A stretch of 57,900 bases of DNA from Rhodobacteraceae bacterium UBA6141 (GCA_002423245.1 DIVD01000066.1:524-58423), one strand, 5' to 3'; counted from the first letter of the stretch, positions 24,786 to 33,946 are shown. Notes: generated by a model not told the origin, from the letters alone. Program-made: numbers and translations.

Positions 24786-26066
24786 ATGACGCAAGGCTTC
24801 GACACGCTTCAGGTTCACGCGGGCGCCGCGCCCGACCCCGCAACCGGCGCCCGGCAGGTGCCGATCTACCAGACCACCTCCTATGTGTTCCGCGATGCGG
24901 ATCACGCGGCGCGGCTGTTCGGGTTGCAGGAGGTGGGCTACATCTACTCGCGCCTGACCAACCCGACGGTGTCCGCGCTGGCGGACCGGATCGCGGCGCT
25001 GGAGGGCGGGGTCGGCGCGGTCTGCTGTTCGTCCGGTCACGCGGCGCAGATCATGGCGCTGTTCCCGCTGATGGGGCCGGGGCTGAACATCGTCGCCTCC
25101 ACCCGGCTTTATGGCGGCACGATCACCCAGTTCAGCCACACCATCAGACGCTTTGGCTGGTCGGCGCGCTTTGTCGATTTCGATGACGAGGCCGCGGTGG
25201 CCGCGGCCATCGACGACGATACCCGCGCGGTGTTCTGCGAATCGATCTCCAACCCCGGCGGCTATGTGACGGACCTGCCCGCGATCGCCGCGATCGCGCA
25301 GAAGGCGGGCATCCCGCTGATCGTGGACAACACCCTTGCCAGCCCCTATCTGTGCCGCCCGATCGAACATGGCGCGACGCTGGTGGTGCACTCGACCACG
25401 AAATACCTCACCGGCAACGGCACCGTGACCGGCGGCGCCATCGTGGACGCGGGCAGCTTCGACTGGTCGGCCTCGGGCAAGTTCCCCTCGCTGTCGGCGC
25501 CCGAGCCGGCCTATCACGGGCTGACGTTCCACGAGGCGCTTGGCGGGATGGCCTTCACCTTCCATTCGATCGCCGTCGGGCTGCGCGATCTGGGGATGAC
25601 GATGAATCCGCAGGCGGCGCATTACACGCTGATGGGCATCGAGACGCTGAGCCTGCGGATGCAGAAGCATGTCGCCAACGCGAAGGCGGTGGCGGACTGG
25701 CTGGAAAAGGATCCGCGCGTGGACTACGTGACCTATGCGGGGCTGCCCTCCTCGCCCTGGCACGACCGGGTGGCGCGGATCTGCCCGAAGGGGGCCGGGG
25801 CGCTGTTCACCTTCGCGGTGAAGGGCGGGTACGAGGCCTGCGTCAAGCTGGTCGATGCGCTGCAACTCTTCAGCCATGTGGCGAATCTCGGCGATACCCG
25901 CAGCCTGGTGATCCACTCGGCCTCGACGACGCACCGCCAGCTGACCCCGGAACAGCAGGAGGCGGCAGGCGCCGGGCCGAACGTGGTGCGGCTGTCGATC
26001 GGGATCGAGGATGTCGCCGACCTGATCGCCGATCTGGATCAGGCGCTGGCCGCCGCGACCGCGTAA
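24786..26066 (+). CDS. metY: O-acetylhomoserine sulfhydrylase
   Basis: A 426-residue PLP enzyme of the Cys/Met metabolism family that makes homocysteine from O-acetylhomoserine and sulfide. Motifs seen are the N-terminus FDTLQVHAGAAPDPATGARQ, YSRLTNPT (phosphate-binding Tyr/Arg), CCSSGHAAQ, FCESISNPGG, LIVDNTLASPY with the PLP aspartate, VVHSTTKYLTGNGT with the Schiff-base lysine, and SHVANLGDTRSLVIHSASTT at the C-terminal side. RBS GGGGAGG lies 8 bases before the ATG. It works with homoserine dehydrogenase, encoded at 51.5 kb, in methionine synthesis. Confidence 0.93.
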   Translation: MTQGFDTLQVHAGAAPDPATGARQVPIYQTTSYVFRDADHAARLFGLQEVGYIYSRLTNPTVSALADRIAALEGGVGAVCCSSGHAAQIMALFPLMGPGLNIVASTRLYGGTITQFSHTIRRFGWSARFVDFDDEAAVAAAIDDDTRAVFCESISNPGGYVTDLPAIAAIAQKAGIPLIVDNTLASPYLCRPIEHGATLVVHSTTKYLTGNGTVTGGAIVDAGSFDWSASGKFPSLSAPEPAYHGLTFHEALGGMAFTFHSIAVGLRDLGMTMNPQAAHYTLMGIETLSLRMQKHVANAKAVADWLEKDPRVDYVTYAGLPSSPWHDRVARICPKGAGALFTFAVKGGYEACVKLVDALQLFSHVANLGDTRSLVIHSASTTHRQLTPEQQEAAGAGPNVVRLSIGIEDVADLIADLDQALAAATA

Positions 26067-26104
26067 GGGACGGGCCCGCCCGGATTGGGGCGGGCCGCCA
26101 GCCT

Positions 26105-26812
26105 TCAGTCGGTCAGGTCATAGACGACCGTGACCGAGGCGGTCAGGTTCAGCTCCCCCCCGGCCACCGGCACGCCCGCGTCCTTGGCGAAGCTGGCGGC
26201 CCGCATCTCGGGCATCGGCCTGCCGTAATCGACCTGCTCGGAGATCGAGACGACCTCGCCCAGCGTCACCCCGGCGGCAAGCGCGTAAAGCTCGGCCTTG
26301 CGGCGGGCATCGGCGATGGCCTCGCGGCGGGCGTCGTCCAGCTTCGGCTCGGGATCCTGAAGCCCGAAGCCCAGCCCGTAAAGGGTGTTCGCGCCCTGCC
26401 CGACTGCAGCATCCAGAACGCCGCCAAGGCTGCCAAGCGCGCGCACCCGCACCGTGACCATGTTCTGCGCGACGAAGCCGCGCACCCTCGGGCCTTCGGG
26501 GCCGCCCTGATAGGTGTCCTCATAGGCGGGGCTGAGGGTCAGGCCGCTGGACTGGATGTCGCGCGGCTCGATCCCCGCCTCGGCCAGCGTTGCCATCACC
26601 TCGGTCAGCGCGGCGGAGTTCGCCGCCATCGCCCCGGCGGCCGTCGCGGCCTCGGTCACCACGCCAAGGCTGACGCTGGCCATGTCGGGCGCGGCCTCGG
26701 CGCTGCCATTTCCGGTCACGGTGATGTGACTCTCGGCTGCCTGCGCCAAGGCAGGGCCCGCAGCCGCCCCACCAAGGGCAACAGCCGTCGCAACCACGTT
26801 GAATATCCGCAT
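26105..26812 (-). CDS. SIMPL-domain (DUF541) periplasmic protein
   Basis: A 235-residue exported protein. The signal peptide MRIFNVVATAVALGG ... GPALAQA ends near residue 25. The SIMPL domain follows: SHITVTGNGSAEAAPDMASV, SSGLTLSPAYE, GFVAQNMVTVRVR, ARREAIADARRKAELYALAA and SVTVVYDLTD. The start was chosen because GGAGG lies 6 bases before it; upstream in-frame codons lack one. The function of SIMPL proteins is poorly known (oxidative stress or membrane-complex assembly suggested). It is convergent with metY, 38 bp away. Confidence 0.85.
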   Translation of the reverse strand: MRIFNVVATAVALGGAAAGPALAQAAESHITVTGNGSAEAAPDMASVSLGVVTEAATAAGAMAANSAALTEVMATLAEAGIEPRDIQSSGLTLSPAYEDTYQGGPEGPRVRGFVAQNMVTVRVRALGSLGGVLDAAVGQGANTLYGLGFGLQDPEPKLDDARREAIADARRKAELYALAAGVTLGEVVSISEQVDYGRPMPEMRAASFAKDAGVPVAGGELNLTASVTVVYDLTD

Positions 26813-26971
26813 TCCGTCCTCCATTCCGCCTTGCGTCACATTGGGCGTGTTGCTGCGCATCGCAAGCGCGGACGGGGTCCATCGCCTTCACATGCGCGAA
26901 AAGCTGCTGTAGGACAGGGAACGCCCGCGGCGCCGCCCTCGCGGGACCCGCCCCCCAGCCAGAGCCATGGA

Positions 26972-29900
26972 ATGAAACCAGCTTTTGCCCTGAACCTGAC
27001 GCCCGAGGGGATCAGCCTGCTGCACCGGACCAGCCGGGGCTGGCTGCTTGCCGGCTCCGTCTCGCTGGACGATCCGGACATGGCGGCGGCGCTTGGCTAC
27101 CTGCGCAAGACGGCGCTCGGGCTTGCGCCGCAGGGCTTTGCGACGAAGCTGATCCTGCCCGCCTCGCAGATCCTCTATACCGTTCTCGAGGCGGCGGGCC
27201 CCGACGCCGCGAGCCGCCGCCGCCAGATCGCCCGCGCGCTGGAGGGGCGAACCCCCTATGCGGTCGAGGATCTGGTGTTCGACTGGTCGGGCACCGGCAG
27301 CCGCGTCGCCGTGGCCGTGGTCGCGCGCGAGACGCTGGAGGAGGCGGAGGCCTTCGCGCTGGAGCACCGGTTCAACCCGGTGTCCTTCGTCGCCATTCCC
27401 GAGGAGGGCGCCTTCGCCGGCGAGCCGTTCTTCGGCCAGACCGCGCAGGCGCGCAGCTACATCCCGGCGGGCGAGCGGCTGGTGCGCGACCAGGATCCGG
27501 TGCGGATCGCGGGCGACGCCGACCTGTCGCGCCTCGCCGCCGCCAGCCTTGCCGAGAGGGTGGCGGATGAGCCGGACGCAGGCCGGGCGGATGCGGAGGA
27601 GCCCGTGGCGGGCCGGCCCGCTGGGGAGGCGGGTGCCGGGGACGCGGGGGCCGCAGGGGATGCGGGGGCCGCAAGCGCGGGGACGGCGGGCGCCGCTGAA
27701 GTCCCCGTCGGCGAGGTGCCCGTCGGCGAGGTGCCCGTCGGCGAGGTGCCAATCGGCGAGGTGCCAATCGGCGAGATGTTCGTCGCGGCCCACACCGGCA
27801 CAGCCCCCCCCGGCGAGGCGCTCCCCTCCGCGCCGGCTGAACAGACCGCCCCCGACAAGGCGGCAGACCCTGCCATGCCTGCGCAAGAGCCCGAGGCGCT
27901 GCTCCAACCGCCCGCCCCCGGGCGGCCAGATGCCGAGCCGGCCACCCCCGAGCCGACCGCCCCCAAGCCCGCCCCCAAGCCTGCGCCTGCTGCCGCGCCC
28001 GGCGCCCGCGCGGAGCGGCACGCGGCGCGGGCCGAGCGGCGCCGGCGCGAAGCTGCGCTGCTTGCCGAAGAACAGGCGGTCGCAGCCGCAGCGCGGCAGG
28101 CGCGCCCCCGGCTCGATGTCGCCGAACCCGAGCCGCTGGCCAAGCCGCAGCAGGCCGCAGAGGTCGCGGCCGGAGCCGAGGCCGGAGCCGAGGCCGGGGA
28201 GGCCCCCTTCCTCGCCGTGGAGGACGACCCGGCAGAGGCCGGCCGGCCGCCGCCCGCCCTCGATGCGGAGGGCCTGCCGACGCCCTTTGCCGCCGCGGCG
28301 TCCCTGTCGCCGCAGATGCCGGCGCCGCGCCGGGGCCCCAATGGCGCGACAGATACCGGGCCGGCCGCGCCGCGGACCGGCGCCCAGGGCAGGCCCACCG
28401 GCCCTGCCGGACCCATCACCTCGCCGAGGCTTGGCATCGCGGCCGAGCCCGGCGCCGAACCCGGCCCCGATCTGCGGGCCGATCTGCGCGCCGAACCCGC
28501 AAAATCGCGCGGGCGCGCCTCGGGCCTTGGCAAGGCGGTGATCGCGGCGGGCAAGATGGCAAAGGCGGCCAAGGCCGCCCGCAGCGCCCCCCGGCGCGTG
28601 ACGGCCCCTGCCAATCCCGCCGCACCCAGCCCCGCCCCACCCATCCCCGCCGCTCGCCAGACCCGCAGCGAGGCCGAGGCGCTGACGGTCTTCGGCGCGC
28701 GCCGTGCCCAGCCGGCCCGCCGCAGGCCGCGCCATCTGGGCCTGATCCTGACGGTGGTGCTGGTGTTCCTGATGCTGGCCGTCGCGCTCTGGTCCAGCCT
28801 GCCGGACGGCACACCCACCGCGGAGGCGCCCGCCCAGGCGGCGGAGCCGATGGCCCGCGCCGGGGTCGAGGCCCGGGCCGAGCAGGAGGTTATTCCCGAA
28901 GAGGGGGGAGCCCGCGACGTGCCCAGCCCCGACGACCCCGAAGCGATGACCCGGGCCGAGATCGAGGCCGATGGCGGCTTGGAGCCGATGGGCGAGGCCG
29001 ACGCCGCGCTTGCCGATGCGCAGATCGACGCGCCGGTGGATCAGCCGGCGGATCAGCCGGTGGATCAGCCGGTGGCGCCGGAACCCCTTGCGGGGCCGCT
29101 GCCCGAGCAGGGCGCGCCGGCACGCGACGCCGTGGCAGAGGCCGCAGCGGATGCCGCCGCACCCTCTGCGGGGCTTGCGGCCACCGGTCCTGCCCCCGCT
29201 CCCGCCGCTCCGGCAGCCGGGGAGGCAAGCGGCCCGCAGCCCGACGCGGCAGAGGGCCTGCCGCCCCGCCCCGCGGATCCCGCCGTGACCGCGCGCCGCG
29301 CGGATGCCCTGCCCGGGGCGGACGAACTGGCCGCCGACGCGCTGCCGGCGCCGCCGCAGCCGCCGCTGCCCTATGGCACCGGCTTCCGGTTCGGCGCCGA
29401 CGGGCTGATCGTCGCCACACCCGATGGCGCACTGACGCCCGAGGGCGTGACGGTGGTGGCGGGTGCGCCCGCGCTGGTGCCGCCGCCGCGCCCCGCCACG
29501 GCCGCCGGGCCGGCCGAGGCCGCCGAGGCCGCCGAGGCCGCCGCAGGGGCAGCCCCCCCGGCAGACTCCCAAGTCGAGCCCTTTGCCGACCCGGCGCTGG
29601 CCGGTACGCGGCCACCGCCCCGCCCCGCCTCGCTTCGGGTGCCGGCCCCGGCGGCATCAGCGCCCGCCCCCGATGTCGCCCCTGCCGTCCCCGTCCCCGG
29701 CCCCGCCCCGGCGGCGAGCGAGGATGACGGCGCGGCCCTGCTGGCGCCGCTGGCGGCCGACCCCGCGCTGGCAGGCTTCAGGCCGCGCTCCGCCAGCAGC
29801 ACGGCGCTTGCCGCCGCCTCTGCCGCGCGCAGCGCCGAACAGGCGCGGGCGGCGGAGCTGGCGGCGCTGCAATCCTCGCTTGCCAGCGCCACCGCCAGCG

Positions 29901-30445
29901 CGGTCGCCAGTTCCCGCAAGCCGGTCAGCCGGCCGCAGGACTTCTCGCAGGGGATCGAGGCGGCGCTGGCGATGGCCGTGGCCTCTGCGCCGGTCCCGCC
30001 GCCTGCGCCCGTGGTCGAGACAGCGCCGAGGGCCGCGCCCGCTCCGCCCCCCGCTCCGGTCGCCGCACCGACCCCCGCACCGGCCGCCGCGCCTGCCCCT
30101 GCAGCCGAGCCGACGCGGCGGGCGGCCGCTGCCGCCGCCCCTTCCCCCGAAGAGCTGGACGAGCCTGAACCCGTCGCCGCCGCGCCGGACATCCCGACCA
30201 GCGCCTCGGTCGCCAAGCAGGCCACCATCGCCGGCGCGATCTCGCTGCGCGAGATCAACCTGATCGGCGTCTATGGCGCTTCCTCCAGCCGCCGGGCGCT
30301 GGTGCGCCTGTCCAACGGCCGGTTCCTGCGGGTGAAGATCGGCGACCGCATCGACGGCGGCCAGGTCACCGCGATCGGCGAGGCGCAGCTGACCTATGTC
30401 AAGGGCGGGCGCACCCATGTGCTGCGGATGATCGAGAAAAGCTGA
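26972..30445 (+). CDS. Large single-pass protein: GspL/PilM-like N-terminus, Ala/Pro-rich linkers, GspC/PilP-like C-terminus
   Basis: A protein of 1,157 residues. Residues 1-185 (FALNLTPEGISLLHR, SRRRQIARALEGRTPYAVED, LVFDWSGTGSRVAVAVVARE) resemble the actin-like cytoplasmic region of GspL/PilM secretion proteins. A long Ala/Pro/Glu-rich linker with repeats follows. One membrane helix, HLGLILTVVLVFLMLAVALW, lies at about 588-610. A second low-complexity stretch leads to the last about 85 residues: AISLREINLIGVYGASSSRR, ALVRLSNGRFLRVKIGDRID, VTAIGEAQLTYVKGGRTHVL, like the beta-domain of PilP/GspC. No other secretion genes are adjacent. I infer an inner-membrane protein coupling cytoplasm and periplasm; function unknown. 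The ATG at 26972 begins the recognisable domain. Confidence 0.7.
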   Translation: MKPAFALNLTPEGISLLHRTSRGWLLAGSVSLDDPDMAAALGYLRKTALGLAPQGFATKLILPASQILYTVLEAAGPDAASRRRQIARALEGRTPYAVEDLVFDWSGTGSRVAVAVVARETLEEAEAFALEHRFNPVSFVAIPEEGAFAGEPFFGQTAQARSYIPAGERLVRDQDPVRIAGDADLSRLAAASLAERVADEPDAGRADAEEPVAGRPAGEAGAGDAGAAGDAGAASAGTAGAAEVPVGEVPVGEVPVGEVPIGEVPIGEMFVAAHTGTAPPGEALPSAPAEQTAPDKAADPAMPAQEPEALLQPPAPGRPDAEPATPEPTAPKPAPKPAPAAAPGARAERHAARAERRRREAALLAEEQAVAAAARQARPRLDVAEPEPLAKPQQAAEVAAGAEAGAEAGEAPFLAVEDDPAEAGRPPPALDAEGLPTPFAAAASLSPQMPAPRRGPNGATDTGPAAPRTGAQGRPTGPAGPITSPRLGIAAEPGAEPGPDLRADLRAEPAKSRGRASGLGKAVIAAGKMAKAAKAARSAPRRVTAPANPAAPSPAPPIPAARQTRSEAEALTVFGARRAQPARRRPRHLGLILTVVLVFLMLAVALWSSLPDGTPTAEAPAQAAEPMARAGVEARAEQEVIPEEGGARDVPSPDDPEAMTRAEIEADGGLEPMGEADAALADAQIDAPVDQPADQPVDQPVAPEPLAGPLPEQGAPARDAVAEAAADAAAPSAGLAATGPAPAPAAPAAGEASGPQPDAAEGLPPRPADPAVTARRADALPGADELAADALPAPPQPPLPYGTGFRFGADGLIVATPDGALTPEGVTVVAGAPALVPPPRPATAAGPAEAAEAAEAAAGAAPPADSQVEPFADPALAGTRPPPRPASLRVPAPAASAPAPDVAPAVPVPGPAPAASEDDGAALLAPLAADPALAGFRPRSASSTALAAASAARSAEQARAAELAALQSSLASATASAVASSRKPVSRPQDFSQGIEAALAMAVASAPVPPPAPVVETAPRAAPAPPPAPVAAPTPAPAAAPAPAAEPTRRAAAAAAPSPEELDEPEPVAAAPDIPTSASVAKQATIAGAISLREINLIGVYGASSSRRALVRLSNGRFLRVKIGDRIDGGQVTAIGEAQLTYVKGGRTHVLRMIEKS
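27698..27772 (+). repeat. Five tandem 15-base units inside the large protein
   Basis: Each unit encodes EVPVG or EVPIG (consensus GAGGTGCCCGTCGGC, later units with CCAATC). The change from V to I units shows duplication of two subtypes. A second shorter run of 12-base units encoding DQPV/DQPA lies near 29035-29075. Confidence 0.9.
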
Positions 30446-30592
30446 CCCGCCGCCGCCTGCCGGCTGGAAATCGCCCCGCGTCCCGCCTAAGCTTGCCCGG
30501 CCCTCGCCTGCAAGCCCCTGCCCCCTGCCCTGGCCCCGCCCTGCCCGGCCCCCGCCTGGAAGCCGTTGCCGCCTCGAGACATCCGGACCGAC

Positions 30593-32455
30593 ATGGACGC
30601 CTTCCTTTTCCAGGCCACGCTTTACCTGATCGTCATGGTCATCGCGGTGCCGATCGCCGCGCGCCTGGGCCTCGGCTCGGTGCTGGGCTACCTGCTGGCC
30701 GGCGTGGTGATCGGGCCGGTGCTCGGGCTTGCCGGGTCGGAAATGCAGGACCTGCAGCACCTTGCCGAATTCGGCGTGGTGATGATGCTGTTCCTGATCG
30801 GGCTGGAACTGGAGCCGCGGGCGCTGTGGGCGATGCGCGACAAGCTGGTCGGGCTCGGCGGGCTGCAGATCCTCGGCACCATGGCGCTGGTCGCGGGCGG
30901 GCTGCTGGCCTTCGGGCAGGACTGGCGGGTGGCGTTGTCGGTGGGGGCGATCCTGTCGCTGTCCTCGACGGCGATCGTGCTGCAGACGCTGGATGAAAAG
31001 CGGCTGATGCAGACGGCGGGCGGAAGGTCGGCCTTCGCGGTGCTGCTGACGCAGGACATCGCGGTGATCCCGATGCTGGCGCTGCTGCCGCTGCTGGCGC
31101 TGCCGGGCGCGCGGGCGCTGGCCGAGGCGGATGCCGCGCATGGCGAGCATGCCGCGGTGACGATGATCCAGAGCCTGCCGGGCTGGGGCGTCACCCTGAC
31201 CACGCTTGGCGCGGTGGCGGCGGTGGTGCTGACCGGGCATTACCTGATCCGCCCGGCGTTTCACTGGGTCCACGCCGCGCGGCTGCACGAGATCAACACC
31301 GCGCTGGCGCTGGCGATCGTGGTGGGCATCGCCTCGCTGATGACGCTGGTGGGCCTGTCGCCGGCGCTTGGCACCTTCCTTGCCGGGGTGGTGCTGGCAA
31401 ACTCGGAATTCCGGCACGAGCTGGAATCGGACATCGAGCCGTTCAAGGGGCTGCTGCTGGGGCTGTTCTTCATCACCGTGGGCGCGGGGATAGATGTCGA
31501 TCTGCTGTTCAGCGCGCCGGTGCGGCTGATCGGGCTGGCGCTGGCGCTGATGGCGACGAAGGGGGCGGTGCTTTACCTGCTGGCGCGGGTCTTCGGGCTG
31601 CACGGGCGCGACCGCTGGCTGTTCACGCTCGGGCTGGCGCAGGCGGGGGAGTTCGGCTTCGTGCTGGTGTCCTTCGCCTCGGGCCAGCGGATCTTGCAGG
31701 GCAGCACGGCGCAGGTGCTGATGCTGATCGTGGCGCTGTCGATGCTGCTGACGCCGCTGTTCTTCATCTTGCACGACCGTCTTGCCCGCCGTCTGGCGGA
31801 CCGGGCAGAGCCGGTTAAGGCCGATGCCATCGACCAGCCCGAACCGATCATCATCGCCGGCATCGGCCGCTTTGGGCAGGTGGTGAACCGGATGGTCACC
31901 ATGTCGGGCTTTCGCACCACGGTGCTGGACCATGACCTTGCCACGATCCGGCTGATGCGGAAATTCGGATTCAAGGGCTATTTCGGCGATCCGACGCGGC
32001 CGGAACTGCTGAAGGCGGCGGGGCTGGAGAAGGCGAAGATCCTGGTGGTCTGCCTCGACAACCCCGAGGCGACGCTGCGGCTGGTCGGCTATGCGCGGCG
32101 GATGCGGCCCGACCTGCACATCATCGCCCGCGCCCGCGACCGGATGCATGTGTTCGAGCTCTACAAGGCCGGGGCCGATGACATCGTGCGCGAGCTGTTC
32201 GATTCCAGCCTGCGCGCCGCGCGCTACGTGCTGGAAAACGCCGGCCTGTCGGAATACGAGGCCGCCGAGGCGGAGCGGATCTTCTTCAAGCTGGACCGGG
32301 CGGCGCTGCGCACCCTCGCCGAGGTCTGGAAGCCGGGAGTTCCGATGGAGGAGAACGCCGACTACCTCGCCCGCACGCAGGAGCTGGACCGCGAACTGGA
32401 AGCGGCACTGACCGAGCATTTCGCCGCGCAGGAGGGGCGGAAGACGGGGGAGTGA
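30593..32455 (+). CDS. CPA2-family monovalent cation:proton antiporter with TrkA-N domain (KefB/C type)
   Basis: A 620-residue protein. The first 390 residues form about 12 hydrophobic segments typical of Kef antiporters: LGSVLGYLLAGVVIGPVLGL, FGVVMMLFLIGLELEP, LSLSSTAIVLQTL, VLLTQDIAVIPMLALLPLLA, GTFLAGVVLANSEFRHELES, LFFITVGAGIDV. A soluble TrkA-N Rossmann domain follows from about 420: PIIIAGIGRFGQVVNRMVTM, FKGYFGDPTRPELLKAAGLE, KAKILVVCLDNPEA. It exports potassium or sodium in exchange for protons under nucleotide or glutathione-type control. The TrkA-C domain is absent. The ATG at 30593 was chosen as the start of the first helix. Confidence 0.9.
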   Translation: MDAFLFQATLYLIVMVIAVPIAARLGLGSVLGYLLAGVVIGPVLGLAGSEMQDLQHLAEFGVVMMLFLIGLELEPRALWAMRDKLVGLGGLQILGTMALVAGGLLAFGQDWRVALSVGAILSLSSTAIVLQTLDEKRLMQTAGGRSAFAVLLTQDIAVIPMLALLPLLALPGARALAEADAAHGEHAAVTMIQSLPGWGVTLTTLGAVAAVVLTGHYLIRPAFHWVHAARLHEINTALALAIVVGIASLMTLVGLSPALGTFLAGVVLANSEFRHELESDIEPFKGLLLGLFFITVGAGIDVDLLFSAPVRLIGLALALMATKGAVLYLLARVFGLHGRDRWLFTLGLAQAGEFGFVLVSFASGQRILQGSTAQVLMLIVALSMLLTPLFFILHDRLARRLADRAEPVKADAIDQPEPIIIAGIGRFGQVVNRMVTMSGFRTTVLDHDLATIRLMRKFGFKGYFGDPTRPELLKAAGLEKAKILVVCLDNPEATLRLVGYARRMRPDLHIIARARDRMHVFELYKAGADDIVRELFDSSLRAARYVLENAGLSEYEAAEAERIFFKLDRAALRTLAEVWKPGVPMEENADYLARTQELDRELEAALTEHFAAQEGRKTGE

Positions 32456-32498
32456 GGCCGGAAACCGGCGGCAGGCCCGAAGCCGCGCGCCGGGCGAG

Positions 32499-32568
32499 CT
32501 TGGGCGGGCGAGTTTGGGCGGACGGACCTGGGCGGGCGGGCCTGGGCGGACGGGCCTGGGCGGACGGG
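32499..32568 (+). repeat. Five tandem 14-base units between the antiporter and carD
   Basis: Units of the form CCTGGGCGGACGGG (first two diverged, last two identical) run head to tail. No coding frame uses them. The repeat lies between two convergent genes, just past the antiporter stop. Confidence 0.9.
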
Positions 32569-32601
32569 GCCACGCTCCGGGCGATCTTGGGGGTCCAACG
32601 C

Positions 32602-32626
32602 AAAGGCCGCGGATCGCCCCGCGGCC
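32602..32626 (-). terminator. Possible terminator of carD
   Basis: GGCCGCGG (32605-32612) pairs with CCGCGGCC (32619-32626) across six bases, 25 bp past the carD stop. Only a TTT follows on the minus strand, so termination may be weak. Confidence 0.5.
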
Positions 32627-32650
32627 CCTTTCATCCCGTCACAGCGGCGA

Positions 32651-33160
32651 TCACGCGGCCCGCGACACCAGCACGTCATCGACCTTCTTCGCGGCGCCGG
32701 CCTCGTCCACGCCCGACACGGCGGCGATCTCGCGGGTGAGCCGTTCCAGCGCCGCCTCATAGAGCTGACGCTCGGAATAGGACTGCTCGCGCTGGTCATC
32801 GGTGCGGTGCAGGTCGCGGACCACCTCGGCGATCGCCATCAGGTCGCCGGAATTGATCTTCTGTTCGTATTCCTGCGCCCGGCGCGACCACATCGCCCGC
32901 TTGACCTTGGCCTTGCCCTTCAGCGTTTCCAGCGCCCGCGTCACCACGTCGGGGGTCGAGAGCGAGCGCATCCCGATCTCGGTCGCCTTGTGGGTCGGCA
33001 CGCGCAGGGTCATCTTGTCCTTTTCGAACGAGATGACGAACAGTTCCAGCTTCAGGCCGGCGATCTCCTGCTCTTCGATCATCATGATCTTGCCGACGCC
33101 ATGCGCCGGATAGACAACGAAATCGTTGGGGCGGAAATCGGATTTCTTGGTCTTGGTCAT
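32651..33160 (-). CDS. carD: CarD-family RNA polymerase-binding regulator
   Basis: A 169-residue global regulator that binds the RNA polymerase beta subunit and stabilises the open complex, important in alphaproteobacteria whose promoters lack a -7 T. The N-terminal Tudor-like RNAP-interaction domain is NDFVVYPAHGVGKIMMIEEQ, ELFVISFEKDKMTLRVPTHK. The helical DNA-contact domain is KRAMWSRRAQEYEQKINSGD, LMAIAEVVRDLHR. A promoter lies 160 bp upstream. It is divergent from the region upstream of fdxA-mgpS only in the sense of shared intergenic DNA; both are on the minus strand. Confidence 0.93.
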   Translation of the reverse strand: MTKTKKSDFRPNDFVVYPAHGVGKIMMIEEQEIAGLKLELFVISFEKDKMTLRVPTHKATEIGMRSLSTPDVVTRALETLKGKAKVKRAMWSRRAQEYEQKINSGDLMAIAEVVRDLHRTDDQREQSYSERQLYEAALERLTREIAAVSGVDEAGAAKKVDDVLVSRAA

Positions 33161-33500
33161 TCGGTCGTTTCCTTGCACGGTCCCGACCCCCAGAGCCGAC
33201 AAATCCAACCACGGGCGGCATCGCTGCCTCCGCAATCGAAGATTGATGTGGCGCTGAGAAACCACCTCACGGGCGCAAGCCCAGCGGATGGTGTCAGGTA
33301 TCCAGGTCCATTGTGACAAAAATATAGCAGAAAATTCCGCCATTTCAAAGCGCGCGCGCGAAATTGTGCACTGCGCGGCGGCGGCGGCGCAGGAGTATGT
33401 GGAATCTCAAGCCTCTGCAGGGCGCGCTTCACCCGCCCGCCACCGCCCCGATGCGGCCGATCGCCCCCGGCACCGCGAATCGGGCGCGAATCGGGGCGAC
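33161..33500. other. Intergenic region upstream of carD
   Basis: About 340 bp between fdxA and carD (both minus strand). It contains the carD promoter and an about 154-base leader. An alternating CG run (33350-33360) lies just upstream of the -35. I see no gene or terminator for fdxA that I can support. Confidence 0.5.
33321..33348 (-). promoter_or_regulatory. Promoter of carD
   Basis: Minus-strand TTGAAA (33343-33348) and TATATT (33321-33326) are 16 bases apart, a near-consensus housekeeping promoter and an AT-rich island in GC-rich DNA. It predicts a carD leader of about 150 bases. Confidence 0.65.
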
Positions 33501-33839
33501 TCAGTCGCCCTGCCCCGGCTTCTCGCTGAAGTATTTCTCCAGCTTGCCGGGCTCGCCATCGTGCTCTGCCGCGCCGGGCAGCGGGTCGCGCTTCTGGGTG
33601 ATGACCGGCCACATCTCGGAGTATTTGCGGTTGAATTCCACCCATTTGTCCATGTCCGGCTCGGTATCCGGGCGGATGGCATCGGCGGGGCATTCAGGCT
33701 CGCAGACCCCGCAGTCGATGCATTCGTCGGGGTGAATGACCAGCGTGTTCTCGCCCTCGTAGAAGCAGTCCACCGGACAGACCTCGACGCAGTCGGTATA
33801 CTTGCAGGCGATGCAGTTGTCGGTGACGACATAGGTCAT
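33501..33839 (-). CDS. fdxA: Seven-iron ferredoxin FdxA
   Basis: A 112-residue ferredoxin binding one 3Fe-4S and one 4Fe-4S cluster. The cysteine pattern is CIACKYTDCVEVCPVDCF near the start and CIDCGVCEPECPADAI at about 40-55. The C-terminal tail (WVEFNRKYSEMWPVITQKRD) is typical of the FdxA type, which is longer than short bacterial ferredoxins. It follows the helicase and S4 genes on the same strand. Confidence 0.95.
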   Translation of the reverse strand: MTYVVTDNCIACKYTDCVEVCPVDCFYEGENTLVIHPDECIDCGVCEPECPADAIRPDTEPDMDKWVEFNRKYSEMWPVITQKRDPLPGAAEHDGEPGKLEKYFSEKPGQGD

Positions 33840-33946
33840 GGCGGGCCTTCGGGAAGCTCTGGATTGCGGGGTAGTTATCCCTCGGGGCGGCAGGGTTCAA
33901 GCGCGCCGGTGCAGGAAAGACCGCGGCGGCGCGGTTCGGGCAGCGA

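Noticed and set aside
25352..26971. A 540-codon in-frame extension upstream of the large GspL/PilM-like protein
   Set aside because: It overlaps metY and the SIMPL gene, is arginine/glycine/alanine-rich as expected of a GC-rich shadow frame, and the recognisable domain starts at the ATG at 26972.
26888..29572. An 894-codon open frame on the minus strand opposite the large protein
   Set aside because: It is glycine/arginine-rich without domains and mirrors the Ala/Pro-rich codons of the real plus-strand gene; GC skew at third positions favours the plus strand.
29657..32419. A 920-codon minus-strand open frame opposite the antiporter
   Set aside because: The plus strand encodes an intact Kef-type antiporter; the opposite frame shows only His/Gln/Arg-rich shadow sequence.
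32499..32568. Possible CRISPR array or iteron origin
   Set aside because: The 14-base units have no spacers and no replication gene is nearby.
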